From Aquirufa nivalisilvae (GTDB lineage Bacteria; Bacteroidota; Bacteroidia; Cytophagales; Spirosomataceae), in assembly GCF_004307455.1 (NCBI RefSeq), contig NZ_SEWX01000003.1, forward strand, positions 83,356 through 147,355: 64,000 nt of DNA, written 5' to 3'. Of the stretch, positions 36,248-45,674 are shown in pieces. Under the pieces are notes generated by a model. That model was not told where the DNA came from. It saw only the letters and a list, made by a program, of their open reading frames with translations, and did not search any database. Numbering within the stretch: the stretch's first letter is position 1; each line of letters begins with the position of its first letter. A program made the position numbers and the translations under genes.

Positions 36248-39200
36248 ATGAAAGTAAACTTCACTCAACAAAAATTGAGAGGGTGGTTTTTTTCTGTGTG
36301 GCTATTAACCATTTGCAGTCCAGTTTTGATGGCTCAAAGTCAGGTAGTTACAGGAAAAATCAGCTCTAAGCAAGATGGTACAGGAATCCCTGGTGCCAAT
36401 GTCAGCCTAAAAGGTACTTCCCGAGGAAGTAGTTCTAATGAAGCTGGAAATTATTCCATTGAGGTTTCAGGACCCAATGCCGTATTAGTCTTTTCTTCTG
36501 TCGGTTTTGAACCAATAGAAGTACGCGTAGGTAATCAAAAGAAAATTGATGTTAATTTAAATCCAGGCACCTCCATGTTAAATGAAGTGGTGGTAACGGC
36601 TCTAGGTATACGTAGAGAGGAAAAATCCTTGGGTTATTCCGTAGCCAAAGTGGATGGTAAAGAAATGAACCGTGTGGCACAAGAGAACGTGTTAAATGCT
36701 ATGGCAGGTAAAATGGCCGGTGTTACCATCAGCTCTACCGGAGGTACAGGCTCATCTGTTAGCATGGTTATCCGTGGTGCCAATTCACTAAGTACTGATA
36801 ATCAGCCTTTATTTGTTATTGATGGTGTTCCTATTGCAAACACCTTAAATAATATTAGTCAGGTTGGAAACGATAACCGTGCCGACTTTGGAAACTCTAT
36901 TTCTGGTTTAAATCCTGAGGATATTGAAAATGTTTCTGTCTTGAAAGGCCCTAGTGCTGCAGCTCTATATGGTTCTAGAGCTGGAAATGGTGTAGTTTTG
37001 ATTACCACCAAATCAGGTTCTAAGTCAAAGAAAATGACTGTGAATATTACTTCCAATACGGTATTTGATAATCCCTATAAGTTTTTGAAATGGCAAACGA
37101 AATTTGGTCCAGGTCAGTTTTCTGCTATTCCTGTTTCTATTACAGGTAATCCTCTTTCAAACGCTTTTGGAAAATTAATTCAAGAAGAAGTTGGTGCTAC
37201 CTATGGCGCCGAATTAGATAAAGGATATTCTGAAGTTCAATGGAATAGTCCTGTAGATGCTAATGGAAAGAAAATCGCAACTCCTTTAATATCACACAAG
37301 GATAATGTGGCCAAATTTGTTCAAACGGGTATCACTACCACTAATGGTATTTCCATTGCCAATAGTAATGATCAATTTAATTATCGTTTGTCTTATTCTA
37401 ACATGCAGAATCGGGGTATTATTCCGAATTCTGATTTGTTTAGAAATACCTTAAACTTAAATACATCAATTAAAGTCAATAAGAAATTGACGCTAAGTAA
37501 TAATTTAGATGTAAGTCGTTCGTCTTCCAATAACCGTCCTGCCGGTAACCGAGGTACCAATCCTTTGGAATGGGCATATAACGTATCCCCACACATTGAT
37601 ATCTTAGATTTAAAAGATTATTGGATGCCTGGTCAAGAGGGTTTGCAACAAAGAACTCAATACAATACCGTTTATAATAATCCTTATTTCTTAGCCTATG
37701 AGGTTAATAATGGATTTGTGCGTGATCGTTTGTTTGGAAACATCCGTTTGGATTATCAAATCACACCGGAATTCAGTTTAATGGGTCGCTACGCTTTAGA
37801 TACTTATACAGAACAGCGTGAAATGAAAATTGCCAATAGCTATACCAATGATCCAAGAGGAGCATATGGTAATATTAATTTAGCCAATTTTGAAAGTAAT
37901 GCAGACTTCTTAGCTACTTACAAAAAAGATATCAAAGACTTTAGTCTATCTTTCTCTGTAGGAGGAAATGCTCGTTATCAACGTGGTTCTAATATTACCA
38001 ATGCTAGTAAAAGCGGAACCGGTCTAATTGTACCAGGGGCATTCAACGTACAAAATATTGCTCCAGCTAACTTAGACTATTATAGTACTTGGTTCCAACG
38101 TGCTATTTATAGTGCATACGGTTTAGCTAATATTGGCTATAAAGACATGATTTTCTTGGATGTTACGGCTCGTAATGACTGGTCAAGTACTTTACCAGCT
38201 GCTAACCGATCGTATTTCTATCCTTCAGCCTCATTGAGCGTCTTGTTTAATGAAATGTTCAATATGCCCAATCAAGTGGATTTATTTAAATTCCGTGGGG
38301 GTGTAGCTCAAGTAGGTAATGATGCCAATCCTTATCAATTATTAGGAACTCTAGGTAATGCTGGAACTTGGGATGGAATTCCTCGTTTGAGTACTCCAGG
38401 AACATTATTGATCTCTGATTTGAAACCAGAAATTGTAACCTCTTATGAAACTGGCTTTGATTTAAGTTTATACCGAAATCGACTACGTTTCTCAGGAACT
38501 TATTATCAAGTGGAAAATAGGAACCAAATTTTGAGTACCAAATTGCCTCCATCATCGGGTTATTCCTTAAAAAATGTCAATGCTGGTTTATTAGTAAGCA
38601 AAGGAGTTGAATTAACGATGGGTTTTACACCAGTTAAATCTTCCAATTGGAACTGGGATGTTAATTTAAACTGGACTCGCAATAGAACCCGTATTGTCGA
38701 ATTATCAGATGATCTTCCTTATTACACTTTATGGCAAGATGCCAAAGGAGGCGCATGGACTTATGTAGGAGAGGAAATTGGGGATATTTATGATGCCCAG
38801 ATTGTCACAGTTAAAGATAAAGCTTCCCCTTATTTTGGCTATCCGATTTTGGATAATACAGGTAAGTGGCAGTCGGTTGATGCTATTAACACCAGAAATA
38901 AGATTGGAAACTTCAATCCTGACTTTATCTTAGGTATGCAGACTTCCATTTCTTACAAGCGTTTGAGTTTAAATATGTCATTTGATTGGCGTAGTGGTGG
39001 TCAATTCGTTTCTCAAACCTACCGTTATGGAGAAGAGAATGGTCGTTCTCAATTGTTCTTAGACAAATTGATTAATCCAAACGGATTGACTGGAGATGCG
39101 CTAAAAAGCTATTTAGTGGCCAATCAAGAGAATTTAATCAAGATTACAGGGAATTATTTCCCATTGGTGGGTGGACCAACGCCAGAATATGGTCCTTATG

Positions 39201-39658
39201 GATTTAAGTATGGCCCATATAACTTCCCTCATGGAGGCGTATTTATTCCTGGGGTAATTGCTACAGGTTATGACACATCAGGTAATCCAACAGGATATAG
39301 AGAAAATTTAGGTAATACAGGCACAACAACACTTCCTTTTGCAGGATCTACTGCTTGGTCATTTACACGTGCGTTCTTGTATGATGCGGATTATTTAAAA
39401 TTGCGTGAAATCTCCATCGGTATTGATTTACCACAGCAATGGTTAAAGAAAATTGGTGTTCAAAATGCCAATTTCTCGGTGTACAGTCGTAATATCATCC
39501 TTTGGACTAAGGCGAAAATTAACATTGATCCTGAAACAGCTTTCCAACAAGAGGCAGGAGTTCAGGGTGGTGGTACTCAATTCAAACAAGGAATTGAGCG
39601 TTACAACGTAACCCCTTGGGTTATTCCTGTTGGTTTCAAATTAGGTTTAACTTTTTAA
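36248..39658 (+). CDS. SusC/RagA-family TonB-linked outer-membrane transporter
   Basis: From the ATG at 36248 the protein has 1136 residues; an in-frame TTG at 36206 is not needed. Signal peptide 1-30 (LLTICSPVLMAQ), carboxypeptidase-regulatory-like domain about 33-105 (GIPGANVSLKGTSRG), TonB box/plug with LNEVVVTALGIRREEKSLGY (111-130) and VIRGANSLSTDNQPLFVIDG, GLNPEDIENVSVLKGPSAAALYG, then a 22-strand barrel ending VIPVGFKLGLTF. SusC transporters import oligomers captured by the partner SusD, which is encoded directly downstream (TAATG overlap with an alternative start, 23 nt to the preferred one). The nutrient is unknown; there is no glycoside hydrolase in the operon. Confidence 0.93.
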   Translation: MKVNFTQQKLRGWFFSVWLLTICSPVLMAQSQVVTGKISSKQDGTGIPGANVSLKGTSRGSSSNEAGNYSIEVSGPNAVLVFSSVGFEPIEVRVGNQKKIDVNLNPGTSMLNEVVVTALGIRREEKSLGYSVAKVDGKEMNRVAQENVLNAMAGKMAGVTISSTGGTGSSVSMVIRGANSLSTDNQPLFVIDGVPIANTLNNISQVGNDNRADFGNSISGLNPEDIENVSVLKGPSAAALYGSRAGNGVVLITTKSGSKSKKMTVNITSNTVFDNPYKFLKWQTKFGPGQFSAIPVSITGNPLSNAFGKLIQEEVGATYGAELDKGYSEVQWNSPVDANGKKIATPLISHKDNVAKFVQTGITTTNGISIANSNDQFNYRLSYSNMQNRGIIPNSDLFRNTLNLNTSIKVNKKLTLSNNLDVSRSSSNNRPAGNRGTNPLEWAYNVSPHIDILDLKDYWMPGQEGLQQRTQYNTVYNNPYFLAYEVNNGFVRDRLFGNIRLDYQITPEFSLMGRYALDTYTEQREMKIANSYTNDPRGAYGNINLANFESNADFLATYKKDIKDFSLSFSVGGNARYQRGSNITNASKSGTGLIVPGAFNVQNIAPANLDYYSTWFQRAIYSAYGLANIGYKDMIFLDVTARNDWSSTLPAANRSYFYPSASLSVLFNEMFNMPNQVDLFKFRGGVAQVGNDANPYQLLGTLGNAGTWDGIPRLSTPGTLLISDLKPEIVTSYETGFDLSLYRNRLRFSGTYYQVENRNQILSTKLPPSSGYSLKNVNAGLLVSKGVELTMGFTPVKSSNWNWDVNLNWTRNRTRIVELSDDLPYYTLWQDAKGGAWTYVGEEIGDIYDAQIVTVKDKASPYFGYPILDNTGKWQSVDAINTRNKIGNFNPDFILGMQTSISYKRLSLNMSFDWRSGGQFVSQTYRYGEENGRSQLFLDKLINPNGLTGDALKSYLVANQENLIKITGNYFPLVGGPTPEYGPYGFKYGPYNFPHGGVFIPGVIATGYDTSGNPTGYRENLGNTGTTTLPFAGSTAWSFTRAFLYDADYLKLREISIGIDLPQQWLKKIGVQNANFSVYSRNIILWTKAKINIDPETAFQQEAGVQGGGTQFKQGIERYNVTPWVIPVGFKLGLTF

Positions 39659-39681
39659 TGAAATTTAGACAGCAAAAGATC

Positions 39682-41319
39682 ATGAAAAATACTTCATATA
39701 AAATAATGGCATTGGTGCTAATCCTATCGGGTAGTTTTTACTCTTGTAAGGATTTAACGGTGCTCAATCAAAATCCCAACGGGATCAATCCGGAGACTGC
39801 TAATCCTAATTTAGTGATGTCTACCGTATTAACTGAAACAGGCAAGGCTTTTGTTAACTTAGGTTATCAAGATATTGCGGGTGTCATGCAACATACTCAA
39901 AAGGATGGATGGTCCGGTGGCCATAATACTTATGAGTGGGGAGGAAGCCAATCATGGGCTTCTTACTACGATATACTTCGTAATAATCAATATGTGTATA
40001 ACCGTTCGGTTACCTTGAATTTAGAATTACATCAAGGTATTGCTCTTGTGACTAAATCCATGATGTTTGGGTTGATAACTGACTTGTGGGGTGATGCTCC
40101 ATATACAGCTGCATTAAAGGGAGCAGAAGGTGGTGCTACTAATACTTTTCCAGCTTACGATACACAGGAAACGATTTACACGGGTATTTTAGCCGATTTA
40201 GAAACAGCTAATAATCTATTGTCGAAAGCTTCCTATCCAAGTACTCCTGGAACGGCCGACGTATTTTATCAAGGAAATGCTTCCAAATGGAGAAAATTAG
40301 CGAATTCATTGGCATTGCGCTATTACATGCGTATTTCTGCCAAGAAACCTGATGTAGCTAAAGCAGGAATTGAGAAAATTTTGGCAAATGCCACGCAATA
40401 TCCAATCATTACGGCTATTGCAGATGATGCAGCTATGCCATTTGCAGGAAATAGTGATAGTGATTCTTGGCCATCCAATGCGGTGTATGATGCTAGCGCT
40501 TCCAACTACCGTCGAATTAAAATGGCAGCCACTTTCGTAAATAAATTATTGGACTTAAAAGACCCTCGAATTGGAATATGGGCTAATAAAGTACAGATTC
40601 CATTAGTTGTGGATGCTAGTTTACCTAAAGGAACTGATAAAATTGAAGGAGGAAAACGCTATTTGGCACCTGATAAAGTAGTAGGTAGAGATGTAAATAC
40701 ACATCCTGAATATGTTGGATTACCTACAGGTATCATTGGTGGAGCATCTTATAATTTGAGTCCTACGGCTGAGCAGGGAGCCAATAACCCACACGTTTCT
40801 TGGGTTAACGATATTTACCGTCAAGCCAAAGGTCCATTATTGAAATCAAGAATGATGTCGGCTGCTGAAGTACGTTTTATTTTAGCAGAAGCTGCCTTGA
40901 AAGGTTGGGCTGTAGGTGGTACTGCCAAAGCACATTATGAAGCTGGAGTGAAAGCCTCATTAGATACTTGGGGTGTTGGTGGAACTTATGCTACTTACAT
41001 CACAAATCCAGGAGTAGCTTTTGATGGAACGCTGAGTCAAATCATCGAACAAAAGTGGATTTCTAGTTGGACTGCGGCCCAAGAGGCTTGGTTTGATTAC
41101 CGCAGAACAGGTTTCCCTGTTTTAACAGCAGGTCCAGCTGCCATTCGTAAGGTATTGCCAGTTCGTTTTTACTATATGCTAGACGAAAGAAATTTAAATA
41201 AAGTAAATACAGAAGCTGCTATGAATAAGTTGGAAACAACTACTTATTCAGAAGCGGATGGTAAAAATAGCCCTTGGTCTAAGCCATGGGTATCTCAGGG
41301 TACTGGAAAACCTTGGTAA
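39682..41319 (+). CDS. SusD-like nutrient-binding lipoprotein (SusD-like_2 subfamily)
   Basis: 545 residues from ATG 39682, chosen because it gives a clean lipoprotein signal (MALVLILSGSFYSC, lipid-bearing Cys22); upstream ATGs at 39616 and 39658 overlap the susC end and would bury it. The body is alpha-helical with TPR-like packing: LNQNPNGINPETANPNLVMS, WASYYDILRNNQYVYN, ADVFYQGNASKWRKLANSLALRYYMRI, EVRFILAEAALKGW, and the closing ARNLNKVNTEAAMNKL-like segment. This belongs to the SusD/RagB nutrient-binding outer-membrane lipoproteins of the second subfamily. It caps the SusC transporter at the cell surface. Confidence 0.92.
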   Translation: MKNTSYKIMALVLILSGSFYSCKDLTVLNQNPNGINPETANPNLVMSTVLTETGKAFVNLGYQDIAGVMQHTQKDGWSGGHNTYEWGGSQSWASYYDILRNNQYVYNRSVTLNLELHQGIALVTKSMMFGLITDLWGDAPYTAALKGAEGGATNTFPAYDTQETIYTGILADLETANNLLSKASYPSTPGTADVFYQGNASKWRKLANSLALRYYMRISAKKPDVAKAGIEKILANATQYPIITAIADDAAMPFAGNSDSDSWPSNAVYDASASNYRRIKMAATFVNKLLDLKDPRIGIWANKVQIPLVVDASLPKGTDKIEGGKRYLAPDKVVGRDVNTHPEYVGLPTGIIGGASYNLSPTAEQGANNPHVSWVNDIYRQAKGPLLKSRMMSAAEVRFILAEAALKGWAVGGTAKAHYEAGVKASLDTWGVGGTYATYITNPGVAFDGTLSQIIEQKWISSWTAAQEAWFDYRRTGFPVLTAGPAAIRKVLPVRFYYMLDERNLNKVNTEAAMNKLETTTYSEADGKNSPWSKPWVSQGTGKPW

Positions 41320-41349
41320 TCAAAAGCTAAACCTTTAACCAGATTAAAT

Positions 41350-42699
41350 ATGTATCAAAGTATCAAAAAAGTAGCGTTAAGTATTAGTGCTTTTTGCCTT
41401 TTGGCATTTTCAGGAGTTGCCCAAAAGGTAACCCCTGAAACAGCCTTGAAAAGTTATTTGGCCAATGGCGACAAATCGTATCAATGGGAATTGAAAGACT
41501 CCGTTTCTTTAGGAACTTCCAAAGGATACCATGTCTTATTAACGTCTCAAAAGTGGCAAAATATCACTTGGAAGCACCAGTTAACCATCATTATTCCAGC
41601 GAAAGTGAATTATGAAGGTGCTATGCTTTTTATTACTGGTGGAAGTAATAAAGATGAGCAGCCTAACTGGAGTAAAGAGGATAAGTTGTGGACATTTTTA
41701 TCCATGGTCGCGACTAAAAATCATGCCATTGTAGCGCTCATAAAACAAGTTCCTAACCAGCCTCTTTATGGTGGTAAAACAGAAGATGAGTTGATTTCTT
41801 ATACCTTACATCAATTCAGAGAAACGGGAGATCACACTTGGCCATTATTATTTCCTATGGTTAAGTCGGCCGTTAGAGGAATGGATGCCATCCAAGAGTT
41901 TGCTAGTAAGAAGGCTAATATCCAAGTTAAAGATTTTGTGATTTCGGGAGCTTCTAAGCGTGGTTGGACTACTTGGTTATCCAGTGCCATTGGTGATAAG
42001 CGAGTAAAAGCCATTGGTCCTATGGTTATTGATATGCTGAACATGCCTGCAACGTTGAATTATCAAAAGGACACCTATGGTGAGTATAGTGATCAAATTG
42101 AAGACTATGTCAAATTAGGTATCCCTCAAGGTACAGGAACACCAGTAGGAAAAGCCATCAATTCCATGATTGACCCCTATTCGTATCGGGCAAACATGAC
42201 GGTTCCAAAAATCATCTTTATCGGAACAAATGATCCCTATTGGACAGCAGATGCCATCAAGCATTATTTCGATCAAATTCCAGGTAAAAACTTAATTCAT
42301 TACGTGCCTAATGCTGGCCATGATTTGGCAGGCGGAAAACAGGCAATTGAGGCATTAAGTGCTTTCTTTGGATTATCTCTTCAAAACAAGGAAGTGCCTG
42401 TTCCGACATGGAACGTGGTAAAAGGAAAAGATGGTTTTGAATTAACGGTCAATGCTAATCCGACAGATTTAGAAGATGCGGCCATTTGGGGAACAACTTC
42501 CTCTGACCGTGATTTTAGAAATAATCTATGGTTGACAAGACGAGTTAAACCAGAAGGAAACACGGTAAAATACGTGATTCCTTATGTGAAAAAAGGCTAC
42601 CAAGCTTTTTATATGGATTTAAAATATAAGGATCCTAATGGCGGAAGTTACACCATTAGCACCCGAATTTTTACAACAGATACGGATAAAGTATTGTAA
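41350..42699 (+). CDS. PhoPQ-activated pathogenicity-related (PqaA-type) alpha/beta hydrolase
   Basis: 449 residues with signal peptide 1-25 (CLLAFSGVAQ). The family hallmark WELKDSVSLGTSKGYHVLLTSQKW opens the protein; the hydrolase core shows nucleophile Ser202 in FVISGASKRGWTTW, acid Asp295 in FIGTNDPYW and His324 in NAGHDLAGG. A beta domain follows (370-449). The substrate of PqaA-type proteins is not known; in Salmonella the gene is under PhoPQ control and linked to antimicrobial-peptide resistance. Here it is 30 nt after susD and before a strong terminator, so it is the only enzyme of the SusCD transcript, hinting that it processes what SusCD imports. Confidence 0.87.
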   Translation: MYQSIKKVALSISAFCLLAFSGVAQKVTPETALKSYLANGDKSYQWELKDSVSLGTSKGYHVLLTSQKWQNITWKHQLTIIIPAKVNYEGAMLFITGGSNKDEQPNWSKEDKLWTFLSMVATKNHAIVALIKQVPNQPLYGGKTEDELISYTLHQFRETGDHTWPLLFPMVKSAVRGMDAIQEFASKKANIQVKDFVISGASKRGWTTWLSSAIGDKRVKAIGPMVIDMLNMPATLNYQKDTYGEYSDQIEDYVKLGIPQGTGTPVGKAINSMIDPYSYRANMTVPKIIFIGTNDPYWTADAIKHYFDQIPGKNLIHYVPNAGHDLAGGKQAIEALSAFFGLSLQNKEVPVPTWNVVKGKDGFELTVNANPTDLEDAAIWGTTSSDRDFRNNLWLTRRVKPEGNTVKYVIPYVKKGYQAFYMDLKYKDPNGGSYTISTRIFTTDTDKVL

Positions 42700-42712
42700 T
42701 TTGATTTCTTCT

Positions 42713-42748
42713 AAAAACACCCGATAGACTCTGTCGGGTGTTTTTTTT
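42713..42748. terminator. Bidirectional terminator between the PqaA-type and regulatory-domain genes
   Basis: AAAAACACCCGA (42713-42724) pairs with TCGGGTGTTTTT (42734-42745), followed by further T to 42748 on the plus strand and with an A-run giving U on the minus strand. It lies between two convergent genes. Confidence 0.85.
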
Positions 42749-42752
42749 ATCC

Positions 42753-43790
42753 CTATTTTTTTAATTCATACACATAGTCCAATGGGAGCTCATGTCCCAT
42801 TCTAGACTCTGACATTTTCCCAAAAACCTCCATGGAGTAGGGGTCAATTAAGGTTCCATTTTTTTCGATAAGGATTGTCTTAGCCATGGGTTTAAGTTTG
42901 GAAAACTGCCTTGGAGAATCAAATTCCACATTGATGATGCCTTTTAAATCAATGGCAAAAATGTCGGGTTTATTTGTCGTGAAAAGGGCTTCTTCTAATT
43001 TAAATGGTGGCGGATTACTCAATCGGTTTTCTTTGTAATAGGTCACATAGAAGCCCTCATTCCCCAATGATTGATTAATGAATGCCAAAAGAAAATGCCT
43101 GATGGATCCTTGGAAGGCATATTTTCGGTTCTTCTCCCATTTGTTTTTTTCTTTGGGTGAAACAGGGTTTAATGCTTCAAAATAACCACTTGATTTAAAG
43201 TTTAATTGCCTAGGCGCTTTTTCAAATCCGACTAAGAATCCGTGGTATAGATATCCCAATTCTTTGTTCTCTATCAAAAGAGGCTCTTTTGAGCTTGCTT
43301 TAAGCGTTTTCGAACTAGGATCATATTCAAAATCAATGACTTCCCGATTCAGAATTTTGACCAAATCCCGGTCAATGTCCCTTCCTAGAAATTCATTTTC
43401 AAATTGGCGGATTTGTTTTTCCCAGACACGGTCTCTTTGGCCTTGCACTTTAATTTCAACTAAGTCCGTGATGTTTTCTATCATATCAAAGTGTAAATTT
43501 TTGATATCCTGCTGAACGGAGATGGGAACGGAGAGCGGTTGATAACCCACCATAGAAATCAGAAATTGATAATTTCCAGATGGAACATTTTTTAAAGTAA
43601 AATGACCTTTATCATCAGCTTGCGTACCAAAAGAAGTGCCATTTAAATAGACATGCGCAAAGGAAACCCCTTCTTTTTTCTGTTTGTCTTCAATAGTGCC
43701 TGAAAGCGTAAAAGTAGATTGAGCTATGCCATTGAAAAAGCAACAGGTCAAAAGTAGGAACAGACAATACAGCTTGGAGAATGATTTCAT
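42753..43790 (-). CDS. Exported protein with carboxypeptidase-regulatory-like domain
   Basis: 345 residues: signal peptide 1-23 (LLLTCCFFNGIAQ), a carboxypeptidase-D-regulatory-like beta-sandwich about 25-110 (LSGTIEDKQKKEGVSFAHVY...GNYQFLISMVGYQPL), then a region of about 230 residues typical of Bacteroidota hypothetical proteins (LNREVIDFEYDPSSKTLKA, GYLYHGFLVGFEKAP). There is no TonB plug or barrel, so it is not a receptor. Function unknown; perhaps a periplasmic or surface scaffold. A well-formed promoter lies 32-59 nt upstream. Confidence 0.78.
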   Translation of the reverse strand: MKSFSKLYCLFLLLTCCFFNGIAQSTFTLSGTIEDKQKKEGVSFAHVYLNGTSFGTQADDKGHFTLKNVPSGNYQFLISMVGYQPLSVPISVQQDIKNLHFDMIENITDLVEIKVQGQRDRVWEKQIRQFENEFLGRDIDRDLVKILNREVIDFEYDPSSKTLKASSKEPLLIENKELGYLYHGFLVGFEKAPRQLNFKSSGYFEALNPVSPKEKNKWEKNRKYAFQGSIRHFLLAFINQSLGNEGFYVTYYKENRLSNPPPFKLEEALFTTNKPDIFAIDLKGIINVEFDSPRQFSKLKPMAKTILIEKNGTLIDPYSMEVFGKMSESRMGHELPLDYVYELKK

Positions 43791-43821
43791 ATATTTGGTT
43801 AGGTCATGACAGCATGATGGT

Positions 43822-43849
43822 CAAATTTACTAAATGTTTGACATTACAA
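43822..43849 (-). promoter_or_regulatory. Bacteroidota-type promoter of the regulatory-domain gene
   Basis: On the minus strand TTG (43849-43847), 17 nt, then TAAATTTG (43829-43822), an exact match to TTG-N17-TAnnTTTG. The ATG at 43790 is 31 nt further on. Confidence 0.7.
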
Positions 43850-43862
43850 AACCTATTAGAAC

Positions 43863-45674
43863 ATGATGAAAAAAGGATTCCTTATTTACTGCCTTTTATT
43901 GGCACAATTTACTTGGGCACAAGAATTTAGCACATTGATTCCAGCGGCTCAAGGGCATCCTCGATTATTATTTTTAAAGTCGGATGAGGCCATCATTCAG
44001 CGAAATATTCAGCAGGATACGCTGTGGGCCAATTTGCATCAACAAATTTTGAAAGAAGCTGATGTGCTATTGTTGAAAGAGCCTTTAATTCGTAAACAGA
44101 TTGGCAGGAGGTTGTTAGGTGTATCTCGAGAGATGTTACGACGAACCCTGTTTTGGTCCTATGCTTACCGCATGACAAAACAACTTAAATATGCGCAAAG
44201 GGCTGAGAAAGAGTTGCTTCAAATTTGTCAATTTACAGATTGGAATCCATCCCATTTTTTGGATGTGGCGGAAATGACTACGGCAGTGGCAATAGGTTAC
44301 GATTGGTTATTTGAGGCTTTATCTACTGAATCAAAACAAATCATCCGAGCAGCCATATTATCCAAAGGAATAGAGCCCTCCTATGATGAGCGCTACACAA
44401 GTTGGTTGAAAGCGAGCCACAATTGGAATCAAGTTTGTAATGCGGGAATGAGTTTAGGGATTTTAGCTATTCAGGAAGATTATCCTGCCAAGGCTCAGGA
44501 ATTAATTCAACGGGCACAAAAATCCATTATTTTACCGATGAAAGATTATGGTCCTGATGGAGCTTATCCAGAGGGTTATGCCTATTGGGGATATGGTACT
44601 TCGTTTCAAGTGCTGTATAATGATGCCATTGAAAAGGTATATGGTTCCGACTTTGGATTGAATCAATTACCTGGTTTTTATGCCAGTGCCAACTATATGT
44701 TGCACATGGCGGGACCATCAGGTAAGAATTTTAATTACTCGGATTCAGGAGATGGGATAGGCTTTCATCCAGCCATGTTTTGGTTTGCGGCCAAGACTCA
44801 AAATAATAGTTTATTGTTTACGGAAATAAATACGTTAAAAACGGCCAAGAATTTAGTGTCTGATCGACTGCTGCCTCTTGTGATGGTTTGGGGAAAAGGG
44901 GCATCATTGGTCAATCCTCAATTACCACAGGAATTAACTTATTTGGGAGGAGGTCCTAATCCAGTGGCTATGATGCGTTCTTCATGGACAGATAAAAATG
45001 CCTTGTACGTTGGTGTGAAAGGAGGATCACCATCCGTTAATCATGGGCATATGGATGTTGGATCCTTTGTTTTTGATGCTTTAGGAGAGCGTTGGGCGAT
45101 GGATTTTGGGATGCAAGATTATGAATCATTGGAATCAAAAGGAGTGGCTATTTGGGGTAAAGAACAAAACGCTCAGCGTTGGGATGTTTTTCGCTATCAT
45201 AATAGGTCACATAATACACTAACCTTAAACAATCAATTACAAGCTGTCAAGGGTAAGTCAGAAGTAATTGGGATACAAAATTCAAACAAACGTAAAGCAT
45301 TTGGCCTTGATTTAAGTTCATTGTATCCGGAACAAGCATCAGGAGTCCATCGCCAAGTCGCACTTTTAAATAATCGTTCTTTGGAAATAAGTGATCAGAT
45401 TCTATCGATTAAGCAAGGAGGGGAATTAGTTTGGACGATGCTCACCACGGCTGAGTTTCATAAGGAGCAATCCGGCAAGGCTTATTTGACCCAAAATGGG
45501 AAGCGACTAAATCTTGAAATCAAAGGAGTAAAAGGAGAATGGATTACATGGTCATCAGAACCGAATCACGACTATGATGCACCTAATCCAGGGACACGTT
45601 TTGTAGGATTTAAATTAGCGACTCAAGCAGGTCAAACATGGAAATATCAAGTGTTGTTAGCACCTGAAAACTAG
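43863..45674 (+). CDS. Exported heparinase II/III-like polysaccharide lyase family protein
   Basis: 603 residues (two consecutive ATGs at 43863 and 43866). Signal peptide 1-20 (YCLLLAQFTWAQ), then the HPRLLF motif that opens the alpha/alpha toroid of heparinase II-like proteins, with helices containing EMTTAVAIGYDWLFEALS, ASHNWNQVCNAGM and GPDGAYPEGYAYWGYGT (likely catalytic Tyr/Asn residues). A C-terminal beta-sandwich follows from about 370 (PSVNHGHMDVGSFVFDALGERW, including the conserved His). Relatives cleave acidic polysaccharides such as heparin, alginate or ulvan; the substrate cannot be set. It shares its stop tetranucleotide CTAG with the convergent esterase gene. Confidence 0.87.
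   Translation: MMKKGFLIYCLLLAQFTWAQEFSTLIPAAQGHPRLLFLKSDEAIIQRNIQQDTLWANLHQQILKEADVLLLKEPLIRKQIGRRLLGVSREMLRRTLFWSYAYRMTKQLKYAQRAEKELLQICQFTDWNPSHFLDVAEMTTAVAIGYDWLFEALSTESKQIIRAAILSKGIEPSYDERYTSWLKASHNWNQVCNAGMSLGILAIQEDYPAKAQELIQRAQKSIILPMKDYGPDGAYPEGYAYWGYGTSFQVLYNDAIEKVYGSDFGLNQLPGFYASANYMLHMAGPSGKNFNYSDSGDGIGFHPAMFWFAAKTQNNSLLFTEINTLKTAKNLVSDRLLPLVMVWGKGASLVNPQLPQELTYLGGGPNPVAMMRSSWTDKNALYVGVKGGSPSVNHGHMDVGSFVFDALGERWAMDFGMQDYESLESKGVAIWGKEQNAQRWDVFRYHNRSHNTLTLNNQLQAVKGKSEVIGIQNSNKRKAFGLDLSSLYPEQASGVHRQVALLNNRSLEISDQILSIKQGGELVWTMLTTAEFHKEQSGKAYLTQNGKRLNLEIKGVKGEWITWSSEPNHDYDAPNPGTRFVGFKLATQAGQTWKYQVLLAPEN

Noticed and set aside
39616..39681. Upstream ATGs for susD
   Set aside because: They overlap the end of susC and place extra residues before a clean lipoprotein signal.
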